Shown here piece by piece: positions 41,159 through 53,912 of a DNA stretch of 56,273 nt (within the stretch, counting starts at the first letter, position 1; each line of letters starts with the position of its first letter). The notes below the pieces were generated by a model. That model saw only the letters and a list, made by a program, of their open reading frames with translations, did no database searches and was not told the origin of the DNA. This stretch comes from Gymnopus androsaceus JB14 (lineage: Eukaryota > Basidiomycota > Agaricomycetes > Agaricales > Omphalotaceae). Where the stretch lies: assembly GCA_009733575.1 (NCBI GenBank), contig ML769554.1:93609-149881 (forward strand). The letters are read 5' to 3'. The position numbers and the translations under genes are program-made.

Positions 41159-42022
41159 ATGACATCCTACTTGAATCCTCGAATTTTCTACCTTCCATTG
41201 GACGAGATCGAGAAATACTATGACCTCGATGAAGAGCAGAAAACTTTTTTCAAGAAGGAGACGGGTATACAATGACGATGCAGCGCTCAAAGAACACATT
41301 ATTGCTGTCCAGACCAAAGCATTTGCTGTTGGTGGCTTATCTCTCCCTCTACGCAACAGCTAATGTACATTTTCCAGTTATGCCCGTATCCTTGTATTCG
41401 CGTCTTCAAGTTTGCTAGTTTCGTTAACCTGTTTTGTTCTTCATCGGTTACTAATTAGCGTCGAATTTTAGGTCTTTGGGAGATCGGTCATGAATTGATA
41501 TCAAGTCTACACCTCAGTCTTTTCGACGTCCTTTATCGAGAAACACAAGCTTCCTAAGCGCTACACAAAGGACTCTCCGCCGCTGCACTGTTCCGTCCTC
41601 AATAGCATCGCTTCTGGATCTCCGTGGCCATGTCTCTGCAGTATACACGGGCCATTTATTTGATCTTGTTCCCGAGAAGCAACAGGAACAGATTGCTCGT
41701 GGACTCGCGGGACTGCTCTCTCCTGAGCCTGGATACATGATTATTGGTGTACAGGGTGGGAGATTCACTAAAGGATTTTTGGCCCAGACGGATCCGATCT
41801 CAGGATGTTCTGTCACTCACCTGAAACCTGAAACTGGAAGGAATTGTGGGAGGGGATATTCGGGAAGGGATGTGTGGAGGTCAAGGCGGAACTTAGACCG
41901 GCGGTAGGCAGGCGACAGTTTCTTCGCGTGTCCGAGAATTGCGTGACCCTGAAAACAAAGACCCAGTCCACACGATGGAGTGGTCTGTAACGAGATTGCA
42001 CTGTAAAGAGGCGGGGCTGTAA
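41159..42022 (+). pseudogene. Second SAM-dependent methyltransferase, deleted and frameshifted
   Basis: Starts with YLPLDEIEKYYDLDEEQKTF and KEHIIAVQTKAFAV, the N-terminal block of a mushroom methyltransferase family often near terpenoid genes. The part that should bind SAM (an LDIGCCFG-like loop) is missing: the text goes from a PCIRVFKFA-type piece near 41400 straight to LWEIGHEL near 41475. The C-terminal half (LRGHVSAVYTGHLFDLVPEK, QIARGLAGLLSPEPGYMIIG, then FCHSPETWKELWEGIFG and MEWSVTRL) is readable, but only by switching frame at least twice (near 41270 and 41800). Without the SAM loop it cannot be active. The family name is from memory of its blocks. Confidence 0.7.
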
Positions 42023-42658
42023 CAGCGAAGTTGTAATTCTTGTAATTCTTAGATAGCAAGCCGTTCGCGACGAACAGCTCTACAAGATTCCTCTACAGCG
42101 CTGTAGAGTCAATTTTGAACGAGGCTATTTCATCGTAACCTGTAGAGTTGTGAAAGTGGAGATGAGTTTCGGAAGTATGCTTCTTGTCCTCGTATAACTG
42201 TATAGTGTATTGCGTCAGTTGAGCAGTGGAATCGAGATAAGATTCTCCCTGGAATTCCGAACGAGCTTCGGCGAGAGTAGTACTGTAGGAATACAGCCAA
42301 AATTCAAATGAACTTGAAGTTGAACTGTCAAATTTCCGCAATTCAATCATCCGTGAGGCTATGTACGCGATACATATCTAACAATGATAGAGGAGTAGGA
42401 TGCCACAAAAGACAAAAAAAAAGTGTGGCGGAATGAATGCAGCGGAAACAGATCAATGCCACGGGCCAAAGCGAAGGTCTTTTTATCCAGGTCGCTACGA
42501 AACACCTTGTCCTTCTGTAATACCATGTATTCTCAATTGTATCTAGCAAACAATTAACTCAGCCAAAACGATGGTATAAAAAGGCTATGCCGAGCCTAGC
42601 TATCAGCTATTCCATCACCAGCTTCGACAGCTCGCCACTTGCCCACTCGCATTCAACA
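42023..42658. other. Intergenic region
   Basis: No gene supported. A strong TATAAAAA at 42575-42582 lies 84 bp before the F-box gene start chosen at 42659. The upstream ATG at 42587 is only 5 bp after the TATA, so it is unlikely to be transcribed. Confidence 0.5.
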
Positions 42659-45008
42659 ATGACCCAAATTCTTCCTCTGGATATTTTGCTCGAAATCACG
42701 CCTCACGTTGACCCAATCGACGTTCTCAATCTCTCTCTAACTGTAAGTTCCCTTATCTCCATTAATTTCCTAGATTTACCAAGCCTCATTTTAGTCGAAA
42801 TGTATTCACCACTACATTCATCCACTTCTGTTCCATGACATCGAGCTACGAGGCTTGAAGCGCGCCTTCAAAATCGTTCAATACCTTCTACTCAATCCAA
42901 AACGGGCTCGTACCGTTAGATCGCTTGTCATACGACCCAGTTACCTCCGCAGAACTTCCAAGAAACGTCTGGCAGGAGAACAACACCTTTCTTCCTGTGT
43001 AGAACGGCTGGCACCGAAACTTCACAACTTGAGAAAGTTTGTTTGGGATGGTATCGAAATCCCAGCGAGCAGCATGTGGGCTAGCTTGAGGCTTGGATGT
43101 CCTCGATTGAAAGAGATCGGGACAAATCTCGGAGGTGAAGAGATAGATCCTGAAAGCGAGGTATGTCTTGACGAGATGATATTCAAGTACGATATCTCAT
43201 TACAGTCCCCATAGCTATTTGCCTTTTCCGATCTGACAAGCTTCTCCCTCACTTCCGAATTTCACGATAACTATCTACCGTTTGACAGTAAGCCGCTTCC
43301 TCGTACCATCCAGTAGCACCAAGATTAATCCAATTCCAGTATACAATCGCAATGGAGAAGAGCTCCCTCCAGCTCTCTGGACCATGCTCATCGACCGTTC
43401 TCCCCGTCTTCAAACCCTCGTTCTAGGTGATCGCGGGCCCACTCTGCACACTACACGAACGATCAGCGTTCGTCCGCTTATCCATGCACGCTGGCCTCAC
43501 CTTCGCTCTCTCTCCATATCTGATGCCCGTATTTGTGATTTCGCGGATTTCGACCCATTCAAGAGGAAGCAATTCGCGGCATTCATCGAGGCTCATCATG
43601 CTACGCTCCGCCATCTAAGCTATTCCCATTTTAGTTATGGTTATCTGGGAGAAGATTACCAAGATCCGCCGTTGCTTGAGCGACAAGGCTGCGATCTCCG
43701 TATCCAGCCTACGCTTGTACCCCTCCAGGAAATCGCATTAACAGGGGAAGCATTCTGCGGCGGGTTTCTTCCGTTGTTCAAAAGGTACTTGGGTTCTCAG
43801 AGGGAGTTGAGAAAGCTGGAGATTTGGTTGGATTTTTCGCAGAGTTTACAGATTGACGATAATCCACTGGATGTCTTGGAGAGTGACGAACCCAAGAAAC
43901 CGATCGTGTTCGATCAGTTGAAAGAGTTGAGGGAATTGGTGGAGAGTTGTCCGAGAGGTTTGGAGAGCCTCAAACTCTTGATATCGACGAAGAACAAGGA
44001 AACATTTTATTGGGTGAGCGGTCTTCTCTTATTCACTATACTCGATCGTTTACTCATATCTCCTAGCGTGATATCCCTCAAATCATCCGTCAAAGCACCC
44101 AGGCGCAGACCCGGAAGAGCCTCAAACTTCCCCAGTTTCAGCTCAAGCACCTCGAGGTGTGGAAGGCTTATAAAAGCGGAGAAGGGGAATTGGGGAATGC
44201 CGCAGTTCAAATCGCTTTAGCTGAAAACTCCCCTGTTCCGGATTCGGATCTGGTCTTATCGCTGCACCTCACCAATCCAATTGGCTGCTCCCGAGTTGGA
44301 AACTATCGTTCTAGTCGCTTGCTTTGATCAGTGGGGCCGCTCTAATCGGATGAAGGTTCTACAGCACGCAAAGTATCGCATTCATCGAAGGACGGTGTAC
44401 GATGAGGAGGTAGCGGAGTGGGAGGCGTCCGTGGCCAAGAGGAGGAGGATGACTGCTCGTATTTCGATGATGTCCCCGCTGCTTACCAGTACTGGCAACG
44501 GCGACCATAACGCCCAAGTCTCGGAGATCGTCCCGAGGCAAACGATTGTCACACTCATGGCAACGAACGAGGTGGAGAGTGGGTGCCTTCGTTGCTCACG
44601 AGGCAGTACCAGCTGGAATTGGGGGCCTTGATGGGTGCGAGGAGGCTGATGGTCAAAAAGAAGAGGGCGGGGAAAAAGGTTTTAACGACCTATGGCGGGA
44701 GGGAGTGGCGTGTGATTCAGACTGATGAGAGTGTTTTGCGAAGGGGACTGACGAGCGGGTTGCGGATGTTGAAGAGGTGGATAGCGCCTGTGAATTCGAA
44801 GGAAGACTCGGAGGAGGACGAGCTTCAGGTCGAGGAGGAACATGTACCAGAGGGAGATAGTAATACGAAACGGGACGGTAGCCTCTCGGAGGAGCACGAG
44901 CTGGAGGAAGAACTTGTATCAGAGGGAGGTAATATGAAACGGAACGGTAGTCTCTCGGCGTTGCTTACGGCGTTGAAAACTTGGAGTCTTCCCATTCTCG
45001 GTTTTTGA
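42659..45008 (+). CDS. F-box protein with leucine-rich C-terminal region
   Basis: Starts MTQILPLDILLEITPHVDPI, a mushroom-type F-box that would bind Skp1 in an SCF ubiquitin ligase. Exons: 42659-42742, 42795-43160, 43215-43287, 43340-44013, then from 44067. The middle part is leucine-rich with irregular repeats (LRKFVWDGIEI, LRSLSISDARI, LRHLSYSHFSY), as in F-box/LRR substrate receptors. After 44067 the reading frame RDIPQIIRQSTQAQ must change near 44230 to reach ELETIVLVACFDQWGRSNRM, and again near 44580 to reach an acidic tail with an internal near-repeat (EEHVPEGDSNTKRDGSLS / EELVSEGGNMKRNGSLS). These could be unrecognised introns or mutations, so the C-terminus after 44200 is unsure. Target unknown. 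Confidence 0.7.
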
Positions 45009-45124
45009 TGAAAGTATGTCGTTGCTTTCGAGATACTTTCAGCTATTTCCAATATACCTATCTATTTTATCTTGTATCAAACTATATCTAATGTATCCTG
45101 TCTAATATTTATTTTTCCAAAGTA

Positions 45125-45800
45125 CTCCATCCTATCAAGCGCGCTTCGACCAGAAACAAAAGTCCGGCCCATTGACATTCTACTAGAAATAGCTGCCCGT
45201 GTCAACCCTGGACCTGACGTTCTCGATTTATCTTTCCCTATAAGCCAACTACTCTATCATCGATGCTTTTCTCAGCCCAAACATAGTCGAAATGGGTTCA
45301 CCACTGCGTTTATTCCTTTCTTTTCCATGATATCGAGCTTCGAGATTATAAAAGCGCGCACAAAGTCGTCAATACCTTCTCTTCAACCCCAAAGTCGCTG
45401 GGACGGTTCAATCGCTTATTCTGCGACCCAGCTACTTCGAACGGTCTACCAGGAAACGTCTTGCAAGAGAACAAGACCTTGCCCGCGATGTAAAAATGTT
45501 AGCGTATAAACTTGTTTAATATGAGAAAGTTTATCTGGATGTATCGAGATTCCAGAAAGTGGTATTAGACAGCCTTGAAGAGTTGGATGTCCGCAGTTGA
45601 AAGAGATTGGACAAACCGTGGACGCGAAAGGATGGATCATAACAACGAGGTAGGTACGAGATCATGTTAAGAATAATCTCTCACTGCATTCCTATAGTTA
45701 TTTGCGTTTTGCGATCTGACAAGCTTCGCACTCACATCCGAAATTCGTTACATTTCAATCGTCATCAAGTGCCATGACAAGATGGTCTAATCGAGATACA
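45125..45800 (+). pseudogene. Broken paralog of the F-box gene
   Basis: RPIDILLEIAARVNPGPDVL matches the F-box of the gene at 42659. RPSYFERSTRKRLAREQDLA (near 45420) matches RPSYLRRTSKKRLAGEQHLS, and FAFCDLTSFALTSEIRY (near 45700) matches FAFSDLTSFSLTSEFHD. The pieces lie in different frames with stops between. The homology ends near 45800, where gypsy sequence begins, so a retroelement probably truncated this copy. Confidence 0.75.
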
Positions 45801-45837
45801 ATGTCTGAGTGGTCTCTGGAACATTTAGTCGACTGAC

Positions 45838-47345
45838 GTCAAGTGGTTTATTCGAGCCTGTCATCTCTGTCAGCTACGCCAAACGGCAGAAGCTCTCGTA
45901 GTCCTCCTGAGCCCCTAGGCTTATTTGCGAAGTGTTACATGCACGTTATGGAAATGCCTGCATCTGGCGGCTTCAAGTACGTCGTCCATGCCGCTGTACC
46001 CAAGCTGTCCTCTTCTGCTTACCCGGAGTTTCGAAAATTGCGTCGTCAAACGGGGGATGCAATTGCAACTTGGATTTTCGAAGATATCCTCTGCCGTTAA
46101 GGTTTTATTCGCGAAATCGTTACGGATAACGGTGCTTGCCACACCGAACGCTCTGGAACCGGCGTTCAGCACTTGGACCTTGCCGTGTAATAGACCTTCC
46201 TTCCCTTCCTGCGAGCGCTTGATATTCTGGCCTATTCGCCATATTACAATCTCTGCTTACAACTCTCAAGCTGCCAGTGCTATTGAACGTAAACACTATG
46301 ACATTCGGGAAAGCTTGATTAAGGCCGCGGATGGGGATGCTTCTAACTAAATGGTCTCCCTCTGCCCATTCCGTACTCTGGTACGGTTCGTCACTCGGTG
46401 GGTGCGAGTCCTTATTTTTTTGCGCATGGAGTACTCCCAACACTACCTATCGACTCTGAAGAATATACCTGATTCCCGCCTCCCAGATTCTGTTCTCTCC
46501 AGTACTGATCTTATTGCGCGACGGGCGAGAGCTCCAGAAACGTTTGGAAAATCTCGAAGCTATGCGGCAGCGCGTCTTTGGTAAACGTTGAGATTGGGTT
46601 GCGAAGCTCATTGCTTAGGTTCGACCCCGCGGTCTATTGCAGGTAACGAGGGGTGGGCAATTGACGAACGACACGTATACTAGTACGATCGGTGAGGAAG
46701 GAAAAGAGAGAGAGGTAAGTATCAGGTAGTAGACGATGCTGTATCTATACTTGAGTGTTTGACGAATAGCGTATACACGCCAGCGACGGAACCATGAAGA
46801 AATTTGGGTAATATTACTTGCAATTGATTCTAGGCTCGAGGGACTAGGCTAGCTGGATACACTGCTAAGCGGCCTTTCCACTTGTATGTAGACCTCAGTT
46901 TCAAGCCCGAGAAGAAGAGCATGCTGAAACCATAAAGAACTTTGCTTTTGATCCTGGCGATTTGGTTTTGGCTCGTAACACGTGTGTTGAAAAGTTGTTC
47001 ACGCGAACGGTCTGGCGAAGGCCTGTGGGGGCTTTCCGATTAATTCCTTTATTGATATCTTCTTGCGAGAATTCATAGATATTCATAGATCGTTATGAGC
47101 ACGAGTAGAGATGACCAGTATCGTGCGAGTGACATCAGCGTGAATACGTGATGGTTTCCCAGCGTGGGTTTCGAGATAATTTCCTTTTTTGGAGGGGTTT
47201 CTGGCTCAAAGGGGTTTCTCGATAGATTTTTCCCTGCCGGACCTCGACGAATTCCTCGACATCTCGACCGAGGACCTGATTGACAATGGCGAAGTCTGGG
47301 ATTCAGATCTTGATGAGGATCTGCCCCTGGTAGAGGACTCCGATT
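45838..47345 (+). mobile_element. Ty3/gypsy retrotransposon remnant, integrase to pol end
   Basis: Readable pieces run in integrase order: the zinc-finger half WFIRACHLCQLRQT (45842), MPASGGFKYVVHAA, WIFEDILCR then IREIVTDNGACHTE near 46105 (second catalytic Asp context), ISAYNSQAASAIERKHYDIR near 46250 (catalytic Glu), STDLIARRARE near 46510, FDPGDLVLARNT near 46950, and an acidic pol tail (LPDLDEFLDISTEDLIDNGE) ending near 47345. Stops and frame changes separate them. No reverse transcriptase or LTR is present. It lies directly against the F-box paralog at its left. Confidence 0.75.
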
Positions 47346-47566
47346 AGCGCGTCGGTGTTGAGTATAGGTTTCTGTGTTTTGTGCGTATTCCTCGGACTGC
47401 ATTGTGTATATTGTGTCGTCATTTCATAGTGAAGGGATCTGGACGGGATAAATAAGCAGCGAACTTTGGGTTCTCGCTGCTCGTCTGGTACACACCTATT
47501 CTCTCCTTCTCTAGCATAACAAGCCTTTTATCTTCGTACTAACCTAAAGGAAGACGAGAAGTCGAA
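47346..47566. promoter_or_regulatory. Promoter region of the permease-like gene
   Basis: Short spacer with a TATA-like GGGATAAATAAG at about 47446-47457, roughly 110 bp before the ATG at 47567. Otherwise nothing noted. Confidence 0.45.
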
Positions 47567-48814
47567 ATGCGAAGCTATAATAATCTAGCCTCATTCCTTC
47601 TAGTCAGTGTGGTCACGTACCTATTGACACCAGTCTGCGGTAAACCTGTTACGAATCCCGTGAGCTCGAGAGATAATGATGTCATCAAGCCTAAAGTGTT
47701 CATAATCGACATGGTATGTGCAGAATCTGCACCATACTTACTTCCGTTTCATACTCATTCCTTGCACTAGTTCACTCCAGAGGCCGAAGTGTGGTATGAC
47801 ATCCCCGAATTTGATATCCTCGCACAAAACATCACCATCCCCGGCTTCTCGCCTCTCTTCCCGGACGCTCACTGCACCTCAGACGGTTCCATCTGCCAGC
47901 TTATCACAGGCGAAGCCGAAATTAACGCTGCATCCACCATGTCCGCATTGGTCTACTCTGGTGTCTTTGACCTCACCACGACATACTTCCTCATTGCAGG
48001 AATCGCAGGGGTCAGCCCCAAGGTGGCTACCATCGGGTCCGTAACCTTCGCCCGTTTCGCTGTACAGGTTGCATTGCAATACGAACTTGATGCGAGAGAG
48101 AAACCTTTGGATTTCCCGACAGGCTATGTTCCGCAGGGTTCCTTTTCTCCAGACCAGTACCCCCAGAGCATCTATGGAACCGAGGTCTTTGAACTCAATT
48201 CAGACCTTAGGACAATTGCAGTGAACTTTGCAAAGACTGCGACTTTAAACGATAGCGCAGCTGCGCAGGAGCTGCGCGCATTGTATGCAAGTGTCCCTGC
48301 ATATGCTCTTGGAGCTGCTCCCCCTGCCGTTACCGAATGCGACACTACAACGTCTGATGTTCAATGGTCTGGTGCCCTACTGGCTGAGGCGTTCGAGAAT
48401 ACGACGTCGCTGTTTACGAATGGAACCGCAGTATATTGCTCTAACCAACAAGAAGATAATGCGACACTCGAGGTCCTTCTTCGCGCAACCCTCGCAGGTC
48501 TCGTGGACTTTTCCCGAATTATCGTGATGCGTACCGCCACAGCTTTTGACAGACAATACAATGGAGAGACCGCAGCTGCGAACTTGTTTGGTGATGCCCC
48601 AGGGTTCGAACCGTCAGTGTTGAATATTTACCTTGCAGGTGTAAAAGTAGTTGAAGGGATTTCGAATGGATGGGAGAAGGTGTTTGAGCAGGGGATTAGG
48701 CCAACGAATTATATTGGGGATATCTTTGGAAGTCTTGGAGGAGAGCCAAATTTTGGACCTGGGAGTATTTTGGGAGGAAGAAGTCTTCCTGCTACGGCGG
48801 CTTCAGCATCATGA
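47567..48814 (+). CDS. Purine nucleoside permease-like protein (NUP family)
   Basis: Resembles the Candida NUP family, distantly related to nucleoside phosphorylases and linked to nucleoside uptake. Two exons, 47567-47713 and 47771-48814, 396 residues. The N-terminus is a hydrophobic signal (LASFLLVSVVTYLLTPVCG), so the product enters the secretory path. Conserved blocks: PKVFIIDMFTPEAEVWYDI, NITIPGFSPLFPDAHCTSDG, FLIAGIAGVSPKVATIGSVT, YQFP-like GYVPQGSFSPDQYP, and MRTATAFDRQYNGETAAANL. There are no multi-pass membrane segments, so despite the family name it is probably a secreted or surface nucleoside-binding protein. The frame is intact between two retroelement remnants. Confidence 0.88.
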
Positions 48815-49190
48815 GAAAATTGTAATGAATGAAAGGATTTATGATGAGTTTCATAATCGGGAGATGGATTCATTACGAGCAAGCAATAAATGTGTATAGA
48901 CATTTTAGGACTTATGCGAAAGTTGTATTTTCATGTTCTGAGTGAAGAGATATCATTTCAAGTTGAGGTAGTATTCTTTGCTAAATTGAATGCACAAATG
49001 AGCCATCATAAGACTTGAGAGCAGGGTTATTTGCATTGAAAAAAAAAACACAAGGTAGAAACTTGGCAAACAAGAAAATAGGCAAGTAAAGGCAATATCA
49101 AGCATGCATGAGTGAGTAAGTACAACATTGAGTTAAAAAACAAAACAAATATAGCAAGTAAGCAATACTGGAAATATCAACAGATATCAA
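48815..49190. other. Intergenic, AT-rich flank of the copia element
   Basis: 3' flank of the permease-like gene with a 10-base A run near 49040. Nothing else seen. The bases immediately left of the LTR (ATATCAA) were not found intact after the right LTR, so no target duplication could be assigned. Confidence 0.45.
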
Positions 49191-49629
49191 TGTTGAACAG
49201 CAAGTGAGACCAAATGGTGAAATCACATTACTGACCAAGTGTAGTGCTTGTAGGATGAGACAGATGTAGAGAAGCTTAGTATTTTCAGTGAGACAGTGGA
49301 GCAGTAGTATGCAGAGCAATGGGGACTACAGGAGAACTACTACAGCTTATATACTAATTGTCTGTGAAACTATACAGTACCCTAAATGTAATAATAGGTA
49401 CATTATTGGTAATTGTCCATGTGTACAATGGTCCCTACAATGTGATGTATGTATATACATCAGCAGTTGATATCCTAGCTATAATCACATGTATGTAACT
49501 AGCGAATGACATAAATCAAATGATATCAATACATAGGAATGTTATTTCAGTGATCAGTAAGCTGATGTTGAATATCATGGTACAAAGTACCTGATCATGT
49601 GTCCATGATCACAAGCATATCTTTCAACA
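49191..49629 (-). repeat. Complete LTR (3' LTR of the copia element)
   Basis: 439 bp, begins TGTTGA and ends TCAACA in this orientation, the 6-bp inverted ends typical of LTRs. Its first 190 bp match 55795-55978 closely (GAACAGCAAGTGAGAC, TATGCAGAGC, CTACTACAGCTTATATACTA). A polypurine tract lies just inside at 49630-49640. Confidence 0.85.
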
Positions 49630-50117
49630 CTTCCCCTCACTAAGATCAATGGATCAGCAAGAAAAAAGGTTTTAAGGAATCTTTAGATGAAAAGAAAATA
49701 AAATCTATGTAAGAGGGGCAACGGGAGCTCTAAGGTCAAGTCTACTGAGTATGTAGCAAAAGCAGGTCCTGCTATCAAATCCGAGACCATTAAAGGCACA
49801 TGCAGATTATAGATAGTAGAGGATAGAGGCTTCTGTGCTTTGCTACCATAATCCTACATTGGAGGAACATGAAGTTCAAGGATGCAGAAGTAGTTCACAG
49901 AAGCTGGATCCAAGACCAAATATGAGCTTGGTCTTTGGTTATGTTGCCTGCTACATGTTCTCTACTTTGACCTTGAGGAGCTCAATGAATTTGCTGCCCA
50001 GTCATCTAAAGTTCCTGGATCAGGGGTATGTACTTTGTGGAATGTTAATTTCCGGAAGGGTTTGTTTTCTTCAATGTTGATTCCCAAAAGATCCTTAAAC
50101 TTTGTGAATTTAACAAG

Positions 50118-53100
50118 TTAGAGATTTTTCATTAGAATGTCTGCAATGTTATCTTCTGTGCAAACATAAAATAGTTTGACTTCATTCAATTCAACTCTTT
50201 CCTCAATATAATGGAAGTGTATATCAATATGTTTGGTTCTTCTCTCTTGAATTGGATTCGAGGCAAGAAAGATGGAACCTTGATTGTCACCCAATAATGG
50301 TAAAGATTGAATTGAGATTCCAATCTCATTAAATAGAGATCGAAGCCACATGAGTTGTCAACAAGAGTCAGACAGTGCCATATATTCAGCCTCAGTGGAA
50401 GAAAGCGCAATAGTCTTCTGTTTATGGGAAACCCAAGATATTGGACCATTGGCTAATTGGATGATTATCCTGGTATGGAATTTTTGATCATCTGGATCAG
50501 ATGCCCAGTCAGAATTGCAATAGGCTAAAAAACCAGCATCCAAAAGACCATCAAACACTAGTTCATAGTTCCTAGTATACAAAAGGTAGTGTAGGATATG
50601 AAGTGATTTGGTGTAATGGTCTTTACTTGGATTTGCGGAGTATTAACTTAATTTTTTGATAACCACAAAAGTGATATCAGGATGTGTGCCTAACATGAGG
50701 TACAGTAATGATCCTATGACACTTTGGTACTGGCATTGCAGTTGAAGGTCTACATGAGCATTGTTTGCAGATGGTGTCCAGGAAGAAGGTAATGGGGTGT
50801 GAGCTTCTTTTGCTTTATCCATGCAAAATTGGCAAATGATTTTAATAAGATAATCCCTTTGGTCAAGAATCAATTTTCGCTTTTTGCAATCATGAGTTAT
50901 GTGCATGCCAAGGAACTCTTTTGGTTCACCTAGATCATGGCAGTCCCATATTTTCATAAATTCCTTTTTCTTCTTTAGGACTAAGTCCTTATCAGAACCC
51001 ATGAACAATGCATCATTGACATATACAATGGCAATTGCGGTTTTGCCTTTATCTTTGAAGACATATACACCGGCATCTGAAGTACAGTCCTTAAATCCTA
51101 GTTTACCTATAGAGGCAGTGCACTCTTTCCACCAGGATAAGCCTGACTGTTTCAGACTGCAAAGCAATCGGTGTAACCTCCAAACCTTTGTTTTGTCCTT
51201 AACGAAGCCTTTGGGTTGTTCCATGTAGATTTCTTCATCTAGCTTGCCATAAAGATAAGCCTGTTTGATGTCAAGAGCCTGGATTTCCCAGTCTTCTAAA
51301 GCGGCTAAAGCTAGGAGTGTTCTACATGTTTCAAATTGCGCAACAGGCGAAAACAACTCGTTATAATCTATCCCTTGAACTTGTGAAAATCCTTTAGCGA
51401 CAAGTCGGGCTTTATATCGACCATCTCTCTTCTTGTTAAAAACCCATTGACATTTAATAGGTTTACGACCAGGAGGTAATTTGACAACCTCAAAAACATT
51501 CCATTGTTTTAATCCATCAATTTCCTCAATGCAAGCTTGATCCCATTTTTTGATTTCTTCCTGACTATTACCGGCACTTTAGTAATCTGCTCATTGTGAC
51601 TATGAGTCAGGGAAATTATTCAAATAATTTTGAATGTCAAACTCGGCAAGGGAATTTGAATAGGGAATTGAGTGAGCGAGCAAGAAGTTTTGTAATTTTA
51701 CTCCCCCTTTCTTAATCATTGATATGATTACCTCTTCAGATTCAGGTTCCGTGTCATCATTTGATGATGATACAGGCTCATCTTCGTCTGAATCAGGACT
51801 AGGAGAGCGTGGTCTGTTTGAAGGACCAGCCTGAGGTCGTGCGGGATCATTTAATGGTAAAGGAATATTGTGAGCCGTTTGGCGTCGCCATCCAGCACTA
51901 GTTCCAGGAGTAGGAACCATGCCAGGCTGGGTAGGGGGTCTATGTTCTCTCACAGGATTCTGCCGTTTCCACTCCGCAACATCCTCAGGTCTATGACTGA
52001 AAGGGTCAGGACGAGGAGGTGTAGGTGGATGGCGATTATCCTGTGGAGGTGGACTTATTGATGGAGACCGAGATGGTTGATCAGGTGGGAGGCCATCATC
52101 AGAAGAATTGTCATCGTCAAATTCACCAGGCAGATCTGGTGGATGATTTGCATTCTCATCTTGAGTTGAAAACAGTATTTGATCTGGATCAAAAAGATCG
52201 AGATCATCAGGTGGTGTGTCTGCATCATCATCTGAGGGTCATGAAGAGTCAGATTTATCATAAGGGTTAGACTGGACAGGTTTGTTGGGTTTTTCTCCTT
52301 CTTCAGATTCAGATTTACAATGTGGGAACCAAGTTTCATAAAAGGTAGTCTGTGCACCAGTGTAAATGGTGTTGTTGTTTCGCATGAATATATATCCTTT
52401 GCTTCCTTGGTCGTATCCAATGAATATCATAGCCTCGGAGTGTGCAGATTGTTTATTTTTACATTGTCCTTTAGGAATAAAAACGTAAGCACCAGAACCA
52501 AATGTTCTAAAATAAGAAACATCTGGTTTCTTCCGAGTAAAGATTTCAGTTGGAGTCTTCCAGTTCAATTGATGCATTGGTGTGCGATTATACACATGCA
52601 TCGCAGTGGAATATGAAAATTCCCACCAGGACTCCGGACAGCAGGCATGATGCCGCATTGATTCTGATTTGTCCATAAGTGTGCGATTGATGCGTTCCGC
52701 GCGACCATTTTGTTGATGAACGTGAGGTTCAGATTTTTAGACCTCAATACCTTCAGCTTTGAGAAACATTTCCATGATTTCGTTTAGAAATTCTCCCCCT
52801 CGATCTATGCGTATCTTCTTGATCTTTCGACCAGTTTGCTTTTCAGCCCAAGATTTATAATCTTTAAAGGCTTGAAATGCATCAGATTTTTGACGCAATT
52901 TGTTCGAAACAGCATATGAAGAACAATCATCCAATAACATGATCACATATTTAAACTTGTGATACAATAGAGTTGGTAATTCATTTAGATCCATGTGAAT
53001 GAGATCTAGGATGTGTTCTGCTCGCTTGTTTGAAAGGAGGTAAGATTGCTGAAGGGCTTTGCCAAGAGTGCAACCTTTACATGGAGTTTTCTCAGTGGGA

Positions 53101-53912
53101 ATAGGTATTTGCTTAGGAAGACCTTGTACATGCTTAGGAGCATTGCGTAAAACATCATTTCCAGGATGACCAAAACAGTTATGCCAAGTGTTGTAATCTA
53201 TTGAAGTCATTGAGACCATTTCATGCTCTGGATTTAATATATCTGAGCAGAGCCAATGAAGGCTATCACCAATAAAATCGGGATTGCAGGTCATTATGAT
53301 CTTGCAATCAGACTTTGTACGAATCTGAGTTTTATCCTCATTTATGACTGTATAACAGCCTTGTCGGTTCCATTGACCGATTGAAAGTAAGCAGTGTGGG
53401 CAGTGTGGTTGGTAAAACACCAGATGTAACTTAGTTGTATGGGTAAAGCCAGTGCCATTCTGGTGATGAATATAAATTGTCCCAGATCCCAAAATGAAAG
53501 AATCATTGCGACCGTCAGCAGTTTGTACTGGACGAGGAGTTTCAAATTCCTTGTAGTCAGCAAAATCTTCAATATATGGGGTGAAATGTCCTGAAGCGCC
53601 TGAATCAAGCAGCCATTTCTGATTAGAAGAACTGGCTGTGACTTGAATTTCTGTGCATTGTTCCTTATTCACACAATTATGCATATAATTTATATATTCA
53701 ACCCCATCAAGGAGTTGTGGATTACATACAGAGTCCAATAAATACGAAGTAGGAGCACTAAAATCGTATAGCGTGTTTATAGGTCCATCAACAGATGGCC
53801 TTGAGATAGTGTGTGTCGTATAATCGTAGGAGTTCTGTTTAGATATCCAGTGCAAAATTTTAGTGAACTTTTTCTTGATTGTAGAAAAGGAGAGAACTTG
53901 CCAGAAAATCAA
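50118..53912 (-). pseudogene. copia pol: protease, integrase, reverse transcriptase, RNase H
   Basis: Protease active site WLLDSGASGHFTP near 53590. Integrase zinc finger WHNCFGHPG...CKGCTLGK near 53190-53060, catalytic segments LIHMDLNEL and IRIDRGGEF, and QQNGRAERINRTL near 52690. Reverse transcriptase near 51350-50900, with LDIKQAYLYG and an active site YVND where YVDD is normal. RNase H with ALSSTEAEYMAL near 50390 and TKHIDIHFHYI near 50220. In-frame stops are at 52737, 52239, 51600, 51591, 51579, 50643 and 50358. Most are explained by one transition at a conserved Gln or Arg codon (CAA, CAG, CGA). The natural end is the stop at 50118. Confidence 0.9.

Noticed and set aside
38662..42022. 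A functional biosynthetic cluster
   Set aside because: No synthase, terpene cyclase, P450 or transporter is present, and both methyltransferases are broken.
48601..48618. GGTTCGAACC as a tRNA T-arm
   Set aside because: It lies within the open frame of the permease-like gene and has no acceptor or anticodon arms nearby.
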